The translations under genes and the position numbers were made by a program. Source: an uncultured Oscillospiraceae bacterium (GTDB lineage: Bacteria > Bacillota > Clostridia > Oscillospirales > Ruminococcaceae). Taken from it: a stretch of DNA of 64,000 nucleotides. Shown here piece after piece: positions 18,247 to 26,230 of the stretch. How positions within the stretch are numbered: position 1 is the first letter of the stretch; the number at the start of each line of letters is the position of its first letter. Below the pieces are notes generated by a model. It ran no database searches and had not been told where the DNA came from. It saw only the letters and a program-made list of their open reading frames with translations. Location: NCBI GenBank assembly GCA_934232845.1, contig CAKQGD010000002.1:12079-76078 (forward strand), given 5' to 3'.

Positions 18247-19397
18247 GCCGTCCGGCCGATTTTGAAAAAAGCAGAAAAAAGAAAGTGCGGCGCCGTGCAT
18301 TGGGCCGATTTTTATTGGTCGCACTGGTCACTGGACTTGCCTTTATTACATATACCTATCGGTATGAGATCACCTCGCAGGGGATCGGCGTGCTTCTTTC
18401 CGACCGAATCGCGATGATGACGCAGTCGAGCCGTTTTCCCGCGGCGCTGCCCGACGAACCGGTGGAGTTGCTGACAGTAGGAAGCCGCCCGGCCGTGGTG
18501 ACGAAAAGCTCCGTCGGCGTCTACAGCCCCGTGGGGGAAGAAAAATTCAGCGAGCATGTGACAGGCGAGAGCACACTGGCCCAGTCCGCGGGCAATTATC
18601 TGCTTACCTATGCGCGCGGCGGCCATTCGCTTTCCGTAAGAAGCGGTGAGACGCAGCTGTTTTCTCTTCGGACGGACACGGCGATTCTCGCAGCCTGTAT
18701 TGCCAGAAACGGCAGCGTCGCGGTTGTGACGGCGCAGGAGGGGTCTTCGTTCTGCGCGGTGGTGTACGCGAACGGCTATGAAAAGGTCTTTGAATATGTC
18801 GCCGGAGATCTGTCGGTGACTGCCGCCGCTCTCAGTGAAAACGGCTCTTTGTTTGCGGTCGGAGGTGTGTTTTCCGAGGACGGCACGCTTGCCTCCCGCG
18901 TCCGCTCCTTTTCCGTAAAAAGCGGAGAAGAGCTGCTGGGAAAGGAAATGGAAGATGAAATGCTGCTTTCCCTTCAATGGAGGAAAGACGGCGCACTGGC
19001 CGCGGTCAGCGACCGCGGCGCATGGACGCTGCTTTCGCAGGAGGGAGAAAGAAAGGCTGCCTTTGACGGTCAGCTTGCCGCTTTTGCCGTTTGGCCGGAT
19101 GGATCCGTGGCCGCCGCGACGGGAGATTATCTGACCGCGCATGAGGTGAAAATCTCCGTTTATTCCGCGCAGATGGAGCAGACGGCGAGCGCCGTCTTTT
19201 CTCAGGAGGTACGCTCTCTGCAGCCTTACGGCACGGCGGAGCTGCTCGTTTTTACGGGGGAGCGTGTTCTGAGGTGCACGACGGCTCTGGAACGTCAGTC
19301 CGTGATGGAAACGCCGGGCGCGCTGCAGATCGCCGCCTCGGGAAACAGCCTGTATTATACAACCGTCAGCCAGCTCTGCCGGATGACGCTGCGTTAA
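18243..19397 (+). CDS. DUF5711-like membrane-anchored beta-propeller-type protein
   Basis: A 384-residue protein with a basic cytoplasmic N-terminus (SRKKKVRRR), one transmembrane helix at about residues 23-42, and a large extracytoplasmic part built of repeated short beta-rich units such as VELLTVGSRPAVVTKSSVGV, as in a propeller. It resembles the DUF5711 family of Oscillospirales from memory. It overlaps truA by four bases and is followed 18 bases later by a CvpA-type gene. No function can be assigned; an envelope scaffold or sensor is possible. Confidence 0.7.
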   Translation: MSRPADFEKSRKKKVRRRALGRFLLVALVTGLAFITYTYRYEITSQGIGVLLSDRIAMMTQSSRFPAALPDEPVELLTVGSRPAVVTKSSVGVYSPVGEEKFSEHVTGESTLAQSAGNYLLTYARGGHSLSVRSGETQLFSLRTDTAILAACIARNGSVAVVTAQEGSSFCAVVYANGYEKVFEYVAGDLSVTAAALSENGSLFAVGGVFSEDGTLASRVRSFSVKSGEELLGKEMEDEMLLSLQWRKDGALAAVSDRGAWTLLSQEGERKAAFDGQLAAFAVWPDGSVAAATGDYLTAHEVKISVYSAQMEQTASAVFSQEVRSLQPYGTAELLVFTGERVLRCTTALERQSVMETPGALQIAASGNSLYYTTVSQLCRMTLR

Positions 19398-19415
19398 AAA
19401 AGAAGGGAGTTCTCT

Positions 19416-20138
19416 ATGAATCCACTGCTTTTGGACGGAATCGTTCTTGCCGTGATCGCGCTGTGTACATTCGTCTCTTGGAGGCGGGGCTTTGCCCGCT
19501 CTCTGGTCGGATTGATCGGCGCGGCCGCCGCATTTTTTGTCGCGATGCTTTACAGCGAGCCGATCGCACAGAAGACATATGACGCGATGCTTTCCGAAGG
19601 GATCACGACCGCCGTTCGCACTGGGGTGGAAACGTACGGCATGGAATCCTTTCACGCTTTTACGGAAAAAATCGATCTGATTCTTTCCCAGCTTCCTACG
19701 CTGATTGCCAATGCGGTCAGTTCGGAACTGAACGCGGGCAGCTTGGAGGAATGGTATCGCTCGGTGGTGGAGGCGAACAGCGGCAATGTGGCCGCTGCGT
19801 TGGCCGATAACATTGTCGCGCCGATTGTGACGGCAATGCTGCATATTCTGGTGTTCTGCCTGTTGTTTTTGATCTGTTCAACGGCGGCGAAGCTTTTGGC
19901 GGGACTGTTCGGAGGGATGCGGCGCGTGCCGTTGGTCGGCTCGGTAGACGGCGTCCTCGGCGGGGTATTCGGCGCTGCACGGGGAATGCTGTATGTATTC
20001 GTGTTTGCGGCGGTTCTCTGGCTGCTGATGAAGGCGACGAACGACGGCCTGCCGTTTTTGACGCAGGCTCAGGCTGAAAAGACGATGATTTTTCGGTTTT
20101 TCTTTCAAGCCGTTTCACGGGTGGGGCTGCCTTCCTGA
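19416..20138 (+). CDS. CvpA family membrane protein
   Basis: A 240-residue protein with a CvpA-like N-terminal helix pair (LLLDGIVLAVIALCTFVSWRRGF) followed by LVGLIGAAAAFFVAMLY and two or three further helices toward the C-terminus (LVGSVDGVLGGVFGAARGML). CvpA proteins are linked to colicin V export and envelope homeostasis, but their role is not settled. GAAGGGAG precedes the ATG. It sits between the DUF5711-like gene and the Clp ATPase. Confidence 0.8.
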   Translation: MNPLLLDGIVLAVIALCTFVSWRRGFARSLVGLIGAAAAFFVAMLYSEPIAQKTYDAMLSEGITTAVRTGVETYGMESFHAFTEKIDLILSQLPTLIANAVSSELNAGSLEEWYRSVVEANSGNVAAALADNIVAPIVTAMLHILVFCLLFLICSTAAKLLAGLFGGMRRVPLVGSVDGVLGGVFGAARGMLYVFVFAAVLWLLMKATNDGLPFLTQAQAEKTMIFRFFFQAVSRVGLPS

Positions 20139-20175
20139 AAGGGCACGGCTTTTTTTGAATTGAGGTGAATACAGA

Positions 20176-22455
20176 ATGGACAACCGTATGCTTTGCAGCC
20201 GCTGCCATGAGCGCGTTGCGGTGATTTTTGTAACAAAGCTGGAAAACGGAGAGCAGAAGCAAGAGGGCTACTGCCTCAAATGTGCAAAAGAGATGAATAT
20301 CCCGCACGTGCAGCAGATTATGGATCGTTTCGGTGTGACGGATGAGGACGTCGATGCGATTTCGAATCAGATGAGCGAGATGTTTGACCCGAATGAGAAT
20401 TTCAACCCCGGCGGAGCGCAGCCGTTCCCCTCGTTTTTGCAGAACTTTTTTCAACAGGGGGAGGAAAGAACTCTGCCCGCGGAGCGCGAGGATGAGGACG
20501 AAACGGACCTGCCGAAGGACGCGGGTGCTTCCGACCGCAAAAAGAAACTCAAGTTTCTCGGCAGCTACTGCGAAAACCTGACACAGAAGGCCCGCGAGGG
20601 CAAGGTGGACAATCTGATCGGCCGTGAGCGGGAGATGGAGCGCGTAATGCAGATTCTCAACCGTCGGCAGAAAAACAATCCCTGCCTGATCGGAGAACCG
20701 GGTGTCGGCAAAACCGCCGTGGCGGAGGGGATTGCACAGAAGCTTGCGAAGGACGACGTTCCCCCGCGTCTGCGCGGCAAAGAGCTGTACCTGCTCGATT
20801 TGACGGCGCTGGTCGCGGGAACGCAGTTTCGCGGACAGTTTGAGAGCCGCGTCAAGGGCCTTGTGGAGGAGATTCGCCGCGAGGGCAACATCATTCTGTT
20901 CATTGACGAAGTACACAATCTGATCGGCACGGGCGAGGCCGAGGGCTCGATGAACGCCGCCAATATTCTGAAACCTGCTCTTTCGCGCGGGGAGATTCAG
21001 GTGATCGGCGCGACCACCTTCGCCGAGTACCGCAAGCACATTGAAAAAGACGCCGCACTTGAGAGACGGTTTCAGCCGGTCACGGTCGCGGAGCCGTCGA
21101 TGGAGGAAGCCGTCGAGGTGCTGCTCGGTGTTCGCCGGTATTATGAGGAGTTTCATCGGGTACGCGTGCCCGACGACATTGCCCGCCGCTGTGTCACGAT
21201 GAGCGAGCGCTATATCACCGACCGCTATCTGCCGGATAAGGCCATCGACCTGCTCGACGAGGCCTGTTCGTGCTGCACGCTCGAAAACCGCGCGCTCGAT
21301 GAATATGAAAAGCTCAACCGAAAAATAAAGGATAAGCAGGCTGAACTGGAAACGATGCAGTCCCAGCCGGAGCCGCCCTATGAAAAAATTGCCGAGACGC
21401 GGGCCGAGGAGGCGCGTCTGACCGAACGGGCAAAGGCGCTGGAGTCCGAAGCGCTTGGCCGTGAGGTGACGGTGGAGGATCTTGCCCGCGTGGTGGAATT
21501 GTGGACGGGGATACCCGCTGCCAAGATTCGTGAGAGCGAGCTGGAAAAGGTCGCGGACCTCGCCGCCGCTCTGAAAAAGCATATCGTCGGGCAGGACGAG
21601 GCCGTCGAGGCCGTGGCCGCCGCGGTGCGGCGCACGCGCATCCGGCTTTCCGACAGGCCGCGTCCCGCGTCGTTTATCTTTGTCGGGCCGACAGGCGTCG
21701 GCAAGACCGAGCTGGTGCGCCGCCTTTCGGAGGAATTGTTCGATTCGACCGAGCCGCTGATCCGTGTGGATATGTCTGAGTATATGGAGAAGCACGCCGT
21801 TTCGCGGCTGGTCGGTTCACCGCCCGGATATGTCGGCTACGACGAGGCCGGACAGCTCACCGAGAAGGTGCGCCGCCGCCCGTATTCCGTTGTGCTGTTT
21901 GATGAGATCGAAAAGGCGCATCCCGATGTGCTGAACATCCTGCTGCAGATTCTTGATGAAGGCTTTGTCACCGACGCGCAGGGGAGAAAGGTTTCTTTTG
22001 CCAACACGGTGATTGTAATGACGTCGAACGCCGGATCCGCCCAGCGGTCGAACACGCTCGGTTTTGACAAGACGGCGGACACCATGGCGCGCGAGCGTGC
22101 CGAAAAAGCGCTGCGGGAGTTTTTGCGGCCGGAATTTCTCGGCCGTGTGGACGAAATCGTCGTATTCCGCAATCTGGATGAGGGCGATATGGCACGCATC
22201 GCCGGGCTGCTGCTGGATGAGCTGAAAGCGCCTTTGCTTGAGCAGGGGGTGCGCTTCGGCTGGGATGAGGAGGCCGCCGCTTTGATCGGAAACGAGGCTG
22301 CCGGCGCTCGTGCGGGCGCGCGTGACATCCGCCGTGTGCTGCGCCGCCGCGTCGAGGACCCGCTGACGGAGCTTTTGATTTCCCGGGCGGGAAATCCGCC
22401 TGCGCTGGTCAGCCTGACGGGCAGAGAGGGCGCTCTCGCCCTTGTTACGGATTGA
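20176..22455 (+). CDS. Clp ATPase (ClpC/ClpE type) with N-terminal zinc finger
   Basis: A 759-residue Hsp100 unfoldase expected to feed substrates to ClpP. The N-terminus is a Cys4 zinc finger (C7, C10, C33 and C36) of the ClpE/McsA type, in place of the usual double Clp-N repeat. Two AAA+ modules follow: Walker A GEPGVGKT (173-180) with FIDEVHNLIGTG, a short coiled-coil middle domain around residues 375-430, and the second Walker A GPTGVGKT (504-511) with VLFDEIEKAHPDV. No CtsR operator, mcsA or mcsB is adjacent. The zinc finger makes it closer to ClpE than to ClpC. Confidence 0.9.
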   Translation: MDNRMLCSRCHERVAVIFVTKLENGEQKQEGYCLKCAKEMNIPHVQQIMDRFGVTDEDVDAISNQMSEMFDPNENFNPGGAQPFPSFLQNFFQQGEERTLPAEREDEDETDLPKDAGASDRKKKLKFLGSYCENLTQKAREGKVDNLIGREREMERVMQILNRRQKNNPCLIGEPGVGKTAVAEGIAQKLAKDDVPPRLRGKELYLLDLTALVAGTQFRGQFESRVKGLVEEIRREGNIILFIDEVHNLIGTGEAEGSMNAANILKPALSRGEIQVIGATTFAEYRKHIEKDAALERRFQPVTVAEPSMEEAVEVLLGVRRYYEEFHRVRVPDDIARRCVTMSERYITDRYLPDKAIDLLDEACSCCTLENRALDEYEKLNRKIKDKQAELETMQSQPEPPYEKIAETRAEEARLTERAKALESEALGREVTVEDLARVVELWTGIPAAKIRESELEKVADLAAALKKHIVGQDEAVEAVAAAVRRTRIRLSDRPRPASFIFVGPTGVGKTELVRRLSEELFDSTEPLIRVDMSEYMEKHAVSRLVGSPPGYVGYDEAGQLTEKVRRRPYSVVLFDEIEKAHPDVLNILLQILDEGFVTDAQGRKVSFANTVIVMTSNAGSAQRSNTLGFDKTADTMARERAEKALREFLRPEFLGRVDEIVVFRNLDEGDMARIAGLLLDELKAPLLEQGVRFGWDEEAAALIGNEAAGARAGARDIRRVLRRRVEDPLTELLISRAGNPPALVSLTGREGALALVTD

Positions 22456-22483
22456 GGCCGCTTTGTCAGATGGTCAAGAAGGG

Positions 22484-22535
22484 ACAGCCGTTCAGGCTGT
22501 TCTTGCACGTGCCGAAAAAGTTCGGCACGTTTCTA
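22484..22535 (+). terminator. Hairpins after the Clp ATPase gene
   Basis: Two adjacent inverted repeats: ACAGCC-GTTCA-GGCTGT (22484-22500) and the stronger ACGTGCCGAA-AAAG-TTCGGCACGT (22507-22530), followed by TTTCT. The second is a likely terminator, though its T tract is short. Confidence 0.6.
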
Positions 22536-22670
22536 TGGGGTCAACACCTTATAGATACGGCGCCGCGGTCTTATGTTTTTGCGGACGCGGACCGTGTATA
22601 AAATGAGGCGCATGTCCTGACTTTTATGATTTCAGGATCTTCTGAAATCAAGCGAATCGACAGTCTGAGA

Positions 22671-22695
22671 GACAGCCGTTCAGGCTGTCTTTTTT
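22671..22695 (+). terminator. Terminator-like hairpin, second copy of a repeat
   Basis: GACAGCC (22671-22677), loop, GGCTGTC (22683-22689), then six T. The core GACAGCCGTTCAGGCTGT also occurs at 22483-22500. Confidence 0.65.
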
Positions 22696-22819
22696 GCGCG
22701 GAAATGAAAAACTGACGCCAAGCATGACAAAAGAAAATTTTCGGTGCCGGTGCAAAAGTACCCAAAGTCTTTTTTGCGCGCGGGGAATTGTTTTAGAAGC
22801 CTGCCGCAGGTTCGGATGA

Positions 22820-22847
22820 GCCCCGCAGCTTTGTCGGGGCATTTTTT
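22820..22847 (+). terminator. Terminator-like hairpin
   Basis: GCCCCG (22820-22825) pairs with CGGGGC (22835-22840) and is followed by ATTTTTT. Confidence 0.6.
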
Positions 22848-23090
22848 CAAGCAAGTTTTACAGGGTCTGCAGAACACGCTTTGAAAGTTTGAACGCCGAA
22901 GGAAGTTTGCGTGTGCATTCTATGATGCGCAATGGGCAGCAGGCTTTGAGACAGTTTCAGATTTTGTCATTTTTTGAGAAAAGTAATCTTTAAGAAGAAA
23001 AATAATCATCTAAAAGAAATGTTAAGAAATGGATGAGTTACGATTTTGTAATTTTCTTCGCTTATAATTACATTTTTTCTAAAAAAGGGG

Positions 23091-23119
23091 TTGCATTTTT
23101 AAAACAGGTATGCTATACT
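23091..23119 (+). promoter_or_regulatory. Promoter of the first secreted acidic protein
   Basis: TTGCAT (23091-23096), 17 bases, TATACT (23114-23119), with TG at 23111-23112 making an extended -10. The segment TGCTATACT and the downstream CGAATG recur in the promoter of the paralogue at 52935-52963. Confidence 0.75.
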
Positions 23120-23128
23120 TCCGAATGT

Positions 23129-23163
23129 AGGGAACAGGTCGCGATCTCCATAAGCTGTGTTCC
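23129..23163 (+). promoter_or_regulatory. Leader inverted repeat
   Basis: GGGAACA and TGTTCCC form a 7-bp stem in the first part of the leader. Inside its loop GCGATCT (about 23139-23145) can pair with AGATCGC (23195-23201) of the downstream shared motif, so two alternative folds are possible. Confidence 0.4.
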
Positions 23164-23187
23164 CGCTTTCACAACGATTTGAGCCGA

Positions 23188-23204
23188 TTTGGAGAGATCG
23201 CTCA
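23188..23204 (+). promoter_or_regulatory. Leader motif shared by both secreted-protein paralogues
   Basis: TTTGGAGAGATCGCTCA here and TTTGGAGAGACCGCTCA at 53022-53038 differ at one base in 17. Both lie in the transcribed leader, not the promoter, 28 and 33 bases before the start codons. Confidence 0.6.
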
Positions 23205-23232
23205 AATAATATTATTTAGGAGGAATAAACCA

Positions 23233-24222
23233 ATGAAAAAGGTATTCGCACTGGCCCTGGCTCTTGCCATGGTTCTGTCCCTCGCTGCTGTCGCGTTTGC
23301 TGACAACTCCGAGCTGATCGAAGACGACGGCGATGTTCTGGCTCTGTTCCAGGTCGAACAGAATCAGCTGTACAAGTATGATTCTGATCAGGATGCCGGT
23401 TCCAGAATGGTCAAGACCGACTCCATTTCTTTCGCCCAGACCCGTTACTTCAAGCTCCTTGCCAATGATAACGGCGACCCCGTCACCGATTCCAAGACCG
23501 TTTCCGGCCTGAAGGTCACTCCCAAGTGGACCGACGGCGAGAAGTATGTCAAGTCTGTTGAGATCGTCAAGAAGGACGGCGCTTACTGGGTTGCCATCAC
23601 CACCACCGGCTCTGAGCTCGAGGGTGTGGATGTTGCCGGTAAGATCTATCTGAAGGGCACCTCCGGCACCGGCGACCTCAAGGAGAAGATCGACGCTTAC
23701 TTCAACGTTGACCTGACCGTTGAGTATCCTGCCGGCAATGTTGACCCCGAAGCCAAGAAGCTGTATGTCGGTGACTCCAAGAAGGTCTATGATCTTGACG
23801 ATGTCGACAACGACGAGTACACCATCTACTTCGGCGATGACACCAAGACCGCTGTTGCTTCTGCCGTGACCGATGTCACCAACACTAAGGACATCCTCCT
23901 CGGCTACAAGGTTGACGACGTTGACGCGGTTGTCGATGCGTATCCGGATGCCAACATCGATTTCGTTCAGCTGACCGCTAACTTCAAGAAGACCGCCGAA
24001 GTCACCATCTACGCTGACGAAGGCACCTACCTCTACAAGGTTGTCGATGGCAAGGTTGTTGCTATGGACGCTGAGTACGACGAGTGGGAAGAGGGCTTCA
24101 TCTTCAACGCTAAGACCCTTGGCACCTATGCCATCTCTGATGTTAAGCTGAAGGCTGCTTCTGCTGTCGAGACCCCCGGTGAAGGCACCACCAACAACCC
24201 CACCACCGGCGCTGCTGCCTAA
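23233..24222 (+). CDS. Secreted, cysteine-free acidic protein (paralogue A)
   Basis: A 329-residue protein with a classical signal peptide (MKKVFALALALAMVLS, cleavage expected after AFA). The mature protein is very acidic, rich in Asp/Val/Lys/Thr, has no cysteine and ends NNPTTGAAA. It is not assigned to a known family. It is roughly 60 percent identical by eye to the product at 53072-54097, most strongly around SGLKVTPKWTDG, KSVEIVKKDGAY and YDEWEEGF. The ATG at 23233 has AGGAGG nine bases upstream; an upstream in-frame ATG at 23179 lies in the leader. Codons are strongly biased (AAG over AAA, GAC and CTG), unlike neighbouring genes, which with the strong promoter suggests an abundant surface or secreted protein. 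Confidence 0.8.
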   Translation: MKKVFALALALAMVLSLAAVAFADNSELIEDDGDVLALFQVEQNQLYKYDSDQDAGSRMVKTDSISFAQTRYFKLLANDNGDPVTDSKTVSGLKVTPKWTDGEKYVKSVEIVKKDGAYWVAITTTGSELEGVDVAGKIYLKGTSGTGDLKEKIDAYFNVDLTVEYPAGNVDPEAKKLYVGDSKKVYDLDDVDNDEYTIYFGDDTKTAVASAVTDVTNTKDILLGYKVDDVDAVVDAYPDANIDFVQLTANFKKTAEVTIYADEGTYLYKVVDGKVVAMDAEYDEWEEGFIFNAKTLGTYAISDVKLKAASAVETPGEGTTNNPTTGAAA

Positions 24223-24272
24223 TTACACTTTTGCATCGGTAAATTGAATCCTAAGATTCGATTTGTCAGAAG

Positions 24273-24306
24273 GGCTCACGACTCTCCCGTGAGCCTTTCA
24301 TTTTTT
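24273..24306 (+). terminator. Terminator of paralogue A
   Basis: GGCTCACG (24273-24280) pairs with CGTGAGCC (24288-24295) and is followed by TTTCATTTTTT. A degenerate second copy of its right half lies at 24411-24431. Confidence 0.85.
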
Positions 24307-24585
24307 GCTTTCCGCAGGGGGAAAAAGGGTGTGACGAAGGAAATTTTCGAGCGCGGGGGAGATACACTTCAGCCAGCCAAATCCGCTTCACGGATTTGGG
24401 GCTTCAGACGTCTCCCGTGAGCCCTTCATTTGCAAAGCTTTTTTCTGCCCGCGGAAAAGTGCTGCCTGCAAAACCGATGAGTGAATTTGCAGGCTGAAAA
24501 AGAAAAGAGCCGTGCGTGGGGCAGAGGAATGCGGGCGTTTTTTCCATCGGCTTTGGGGAAGAATATCCGGTATGAGGTGATTGGG
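24307..24585. repeat. Intergenic DNA with a partial terminator duplication
   Basis: TCTCCCGTGAGCCTTTCATTT (24283-24303) recurs with one change at 24411-24431, and both copies are followed by a GCTTT-containing stretch. A separate AAATCCG/CGGATTT hairpin occupies 24379-24397. No gene is supported here. Confidence 0.55.
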
Positions 24586-26061
24586 ATGGAAAAACGTCTT
24601 TTTACGGCTTTTGCCCTGCTGCTTCTGTCGCTTGGCAGCCTCGTAGCGCGGGTTGCGGTTGTAGCGGTGGATCCAAATTATTCGGATGCGTCAGCCGAAC
24701 AGTCCACCTATACGGTCAAGGTAGCCTCGATGCGCGGCACAATCTACGATCGGTTTTTGCGGCCGCTTGTCAATGCGGAGCGAACCTCTGTAGAAGGTGC
24801 GAATGCAAATCTGCTGTCCGATTATGAGGTGGTGTCCCGAATCGGAGAAAAGCCGCTTGCTGTGCATACGATAGGGACGCTTGACGCACAGGGAAAGGGC
24901 GCCTCCGGAATCGAAGCGGCCTATGACAAGCTGCTTTCCTCCTGCGGAGGGACGCTTTCCGTGCAGTATACACTGGATGCAAAGGGAAAACCTCTGGCGG
25001 GGGCGCAGCCGAAAATTTTGGATGAAAACTACGATACGGGCGCGGGGCTTGCGCTGACTTTGGACGCGGAGATTCAAAAAATCGCACAGGATGCGTCGGA
25101 TTCCATCGAACGCGGCGCGGTCGTTGTCATGGACCCCAAAACAGGAGATCTTCTGGCGGTTGTCAGCCGCCCGTCCTTTGATCCGGAGAACATGGGGCCC
25201 TCTCTTACGGACGAGAGAGCGCCGTTTGTAAACAGAGCTTTTTCGGCATACAGCGTCGGATCTACCTTTAAGCTTCTTGTTTCCGCAGCGGCGATTGACG
25301 CGGGAATTTCTCCGCAGAGAACTTTTGACTGCACGGGGGAGGTCGAGGTTGGCGGCCTCGTATTCCACTGTCACCAGAGAAACGGCCATGGAATGTTGGA
25401 TTTAGCGGGTGCACTGGAACATTCGTGCAACCCGTATTTCATTACGCTGGCGCTTCAGATCGGCGGCGAGTCTCTGCGGACGGCGGCGGATTCGCTTGGC
25501 TTTGGAACGGCGGCAGAGCTCGCGCCGGGATATCGGACCGCGGCGGGAGCGCTTCCTTCTTGGGAGGAGCTGCATTCTCCCGCGGCGTTGGCGAACTTCG
25601 GCTTTGGACAGGGCACTCTGACGGCGACGCCGGTGCAGCTTGCATGTCTTGTTTCGGCGATTGCGAACGGGGGCGGCGCGGTCACGCCCCGGCTGGTATG
25701 CGGCACTACGGCGAACGGAGAAGACCTTTTTGAAAAAACGGCAAGCTATGCCGTGACACCGGTTTTTTCAAAAGAAAGCGCGGCTCTCGTACGCGAGAGG
25801 ATGATCGGCGTGGTAGAAGAGGGAAGCGGGCGCAGCGCCAAGCCCGAGCGGGGCGGTGCAGGAGGAAAAACCGCCTCTGCGCAGACGGGACAGTTCCTCG
25901 ACGGAGAGGAGATCGTGCATGCATGGTTCGCGGGGTTTTATCCCGCGGAAGAACCGGCGTACACGATTGTTGTCTTTGTGGAGGGGGGAGATTCCGGCTC
26001 GGAGACGGCTTGCCCGGTTTTTCGTGAAATTGCGGACGGTCTTGCAAAAAAAGCGGGCTGA
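24586..26061 (+). CDS. Small class B penicillin-binding protein (transpeptidase)
   Basis: A 491-residue membrane-anchored D,D-transpeptidase. After one N-terminal helix (residues 5-28) comes a short dimerisation region and then the transpeptidase domain: SxxK is GSTFK (S226 to K229), SxN is SCN (280-282), and the third motif reads GGKTASAQTG (K428), i.e. KTA in place of the usual KTG. Class B PBPs are normally 600-750 residues, so the N-terminal module is reduced. The ATG at 24586 follows GAGGTG. It precedes a cell-wall peptidase gene but has its own spacing. It may serve a specialised wall-synthesis or sporulation step. Confidence 0.85.
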   Translation: MEKRLFTAFALLLLSLGSLVARVAVVAVDPNYSDASAEQSTYTVKVASMRGTIYDRFLRPLVNAERTSVEGANANLLSDYEVVSRIGEKPLAVHTIGTLDAQGKGASGIEAAYDKLLSSCGGTLSVQYTLDAKGKPLAGAQPKILDENYDTGAGLALTLDAEIQKIAQDASDSIERGAVVVMDPKTGDLLAVVSRPSFDPENMGPSLTDERAPFVNRAFSAYSVGSTFKLLVSAAAIDAGISPQRTFDCTGEVEVGGLVFHCHQRNGHGMLDLAGALEHSCNPYFITLALQIGGESLRTAADSLGFGTAAELAPGYRTAAGALPSWEELHSPAALANFGFGQGTLTATPVQLACLVSAIANGGGAVTPRLVCGTTANGEDLFEKTASYAVTPVFSKESAALVRERMIGVVEEGSGRSAKPERGGAGGKTASAQTGQFLDGEEIVHAWFAGFYPAEEPAYTIVVFVEGGDSGSETACPVFREIADGLAKKAG

Positions 26062-26095
26062 ATGTGAAAATATTCTAATATTTCCAGAAAAATTC

Positions 26096-26191
26096 TTGTA
26101 GTTTTATGACTTTGACGTATAATATAAATAATAGTCTCTTTTGGGATGAAAAGGGACGAGACTTGCCAAAATCTCTGAAATCATGTATAAT
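26096..26191 (+). promoter_or_regulatory. Two candidate promoters for the M23 peptidase gene
   Basis: The better one is TTGCCA (26163-26168), 17 bases, TATAAT (26186-26191), ending 39 bases before the start codon. A second, TTGTAG (26096-26101) with TATAAT (26118-26123) and a 16-base spacer, lies upstream. Confidence 0.6.
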
Positions 26192-26230
26192 TAACAACTG
26201 CCGTATTTTTGGAAGAAAGGAGAGGATGTC

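Larger units (their letters stand above)
22536..23090. other. Hairpin-rich, coding-free intergenic region
   Basis: No gene is supported in this 0.55-kb stretch. It contains two further terminator-like hairpins (separate entries). Its right half (about 22960-23090) is markedly AT-rich compared with the genes around it, ending at the promoter of the secreted acidic protein. Confidence 0.6.
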
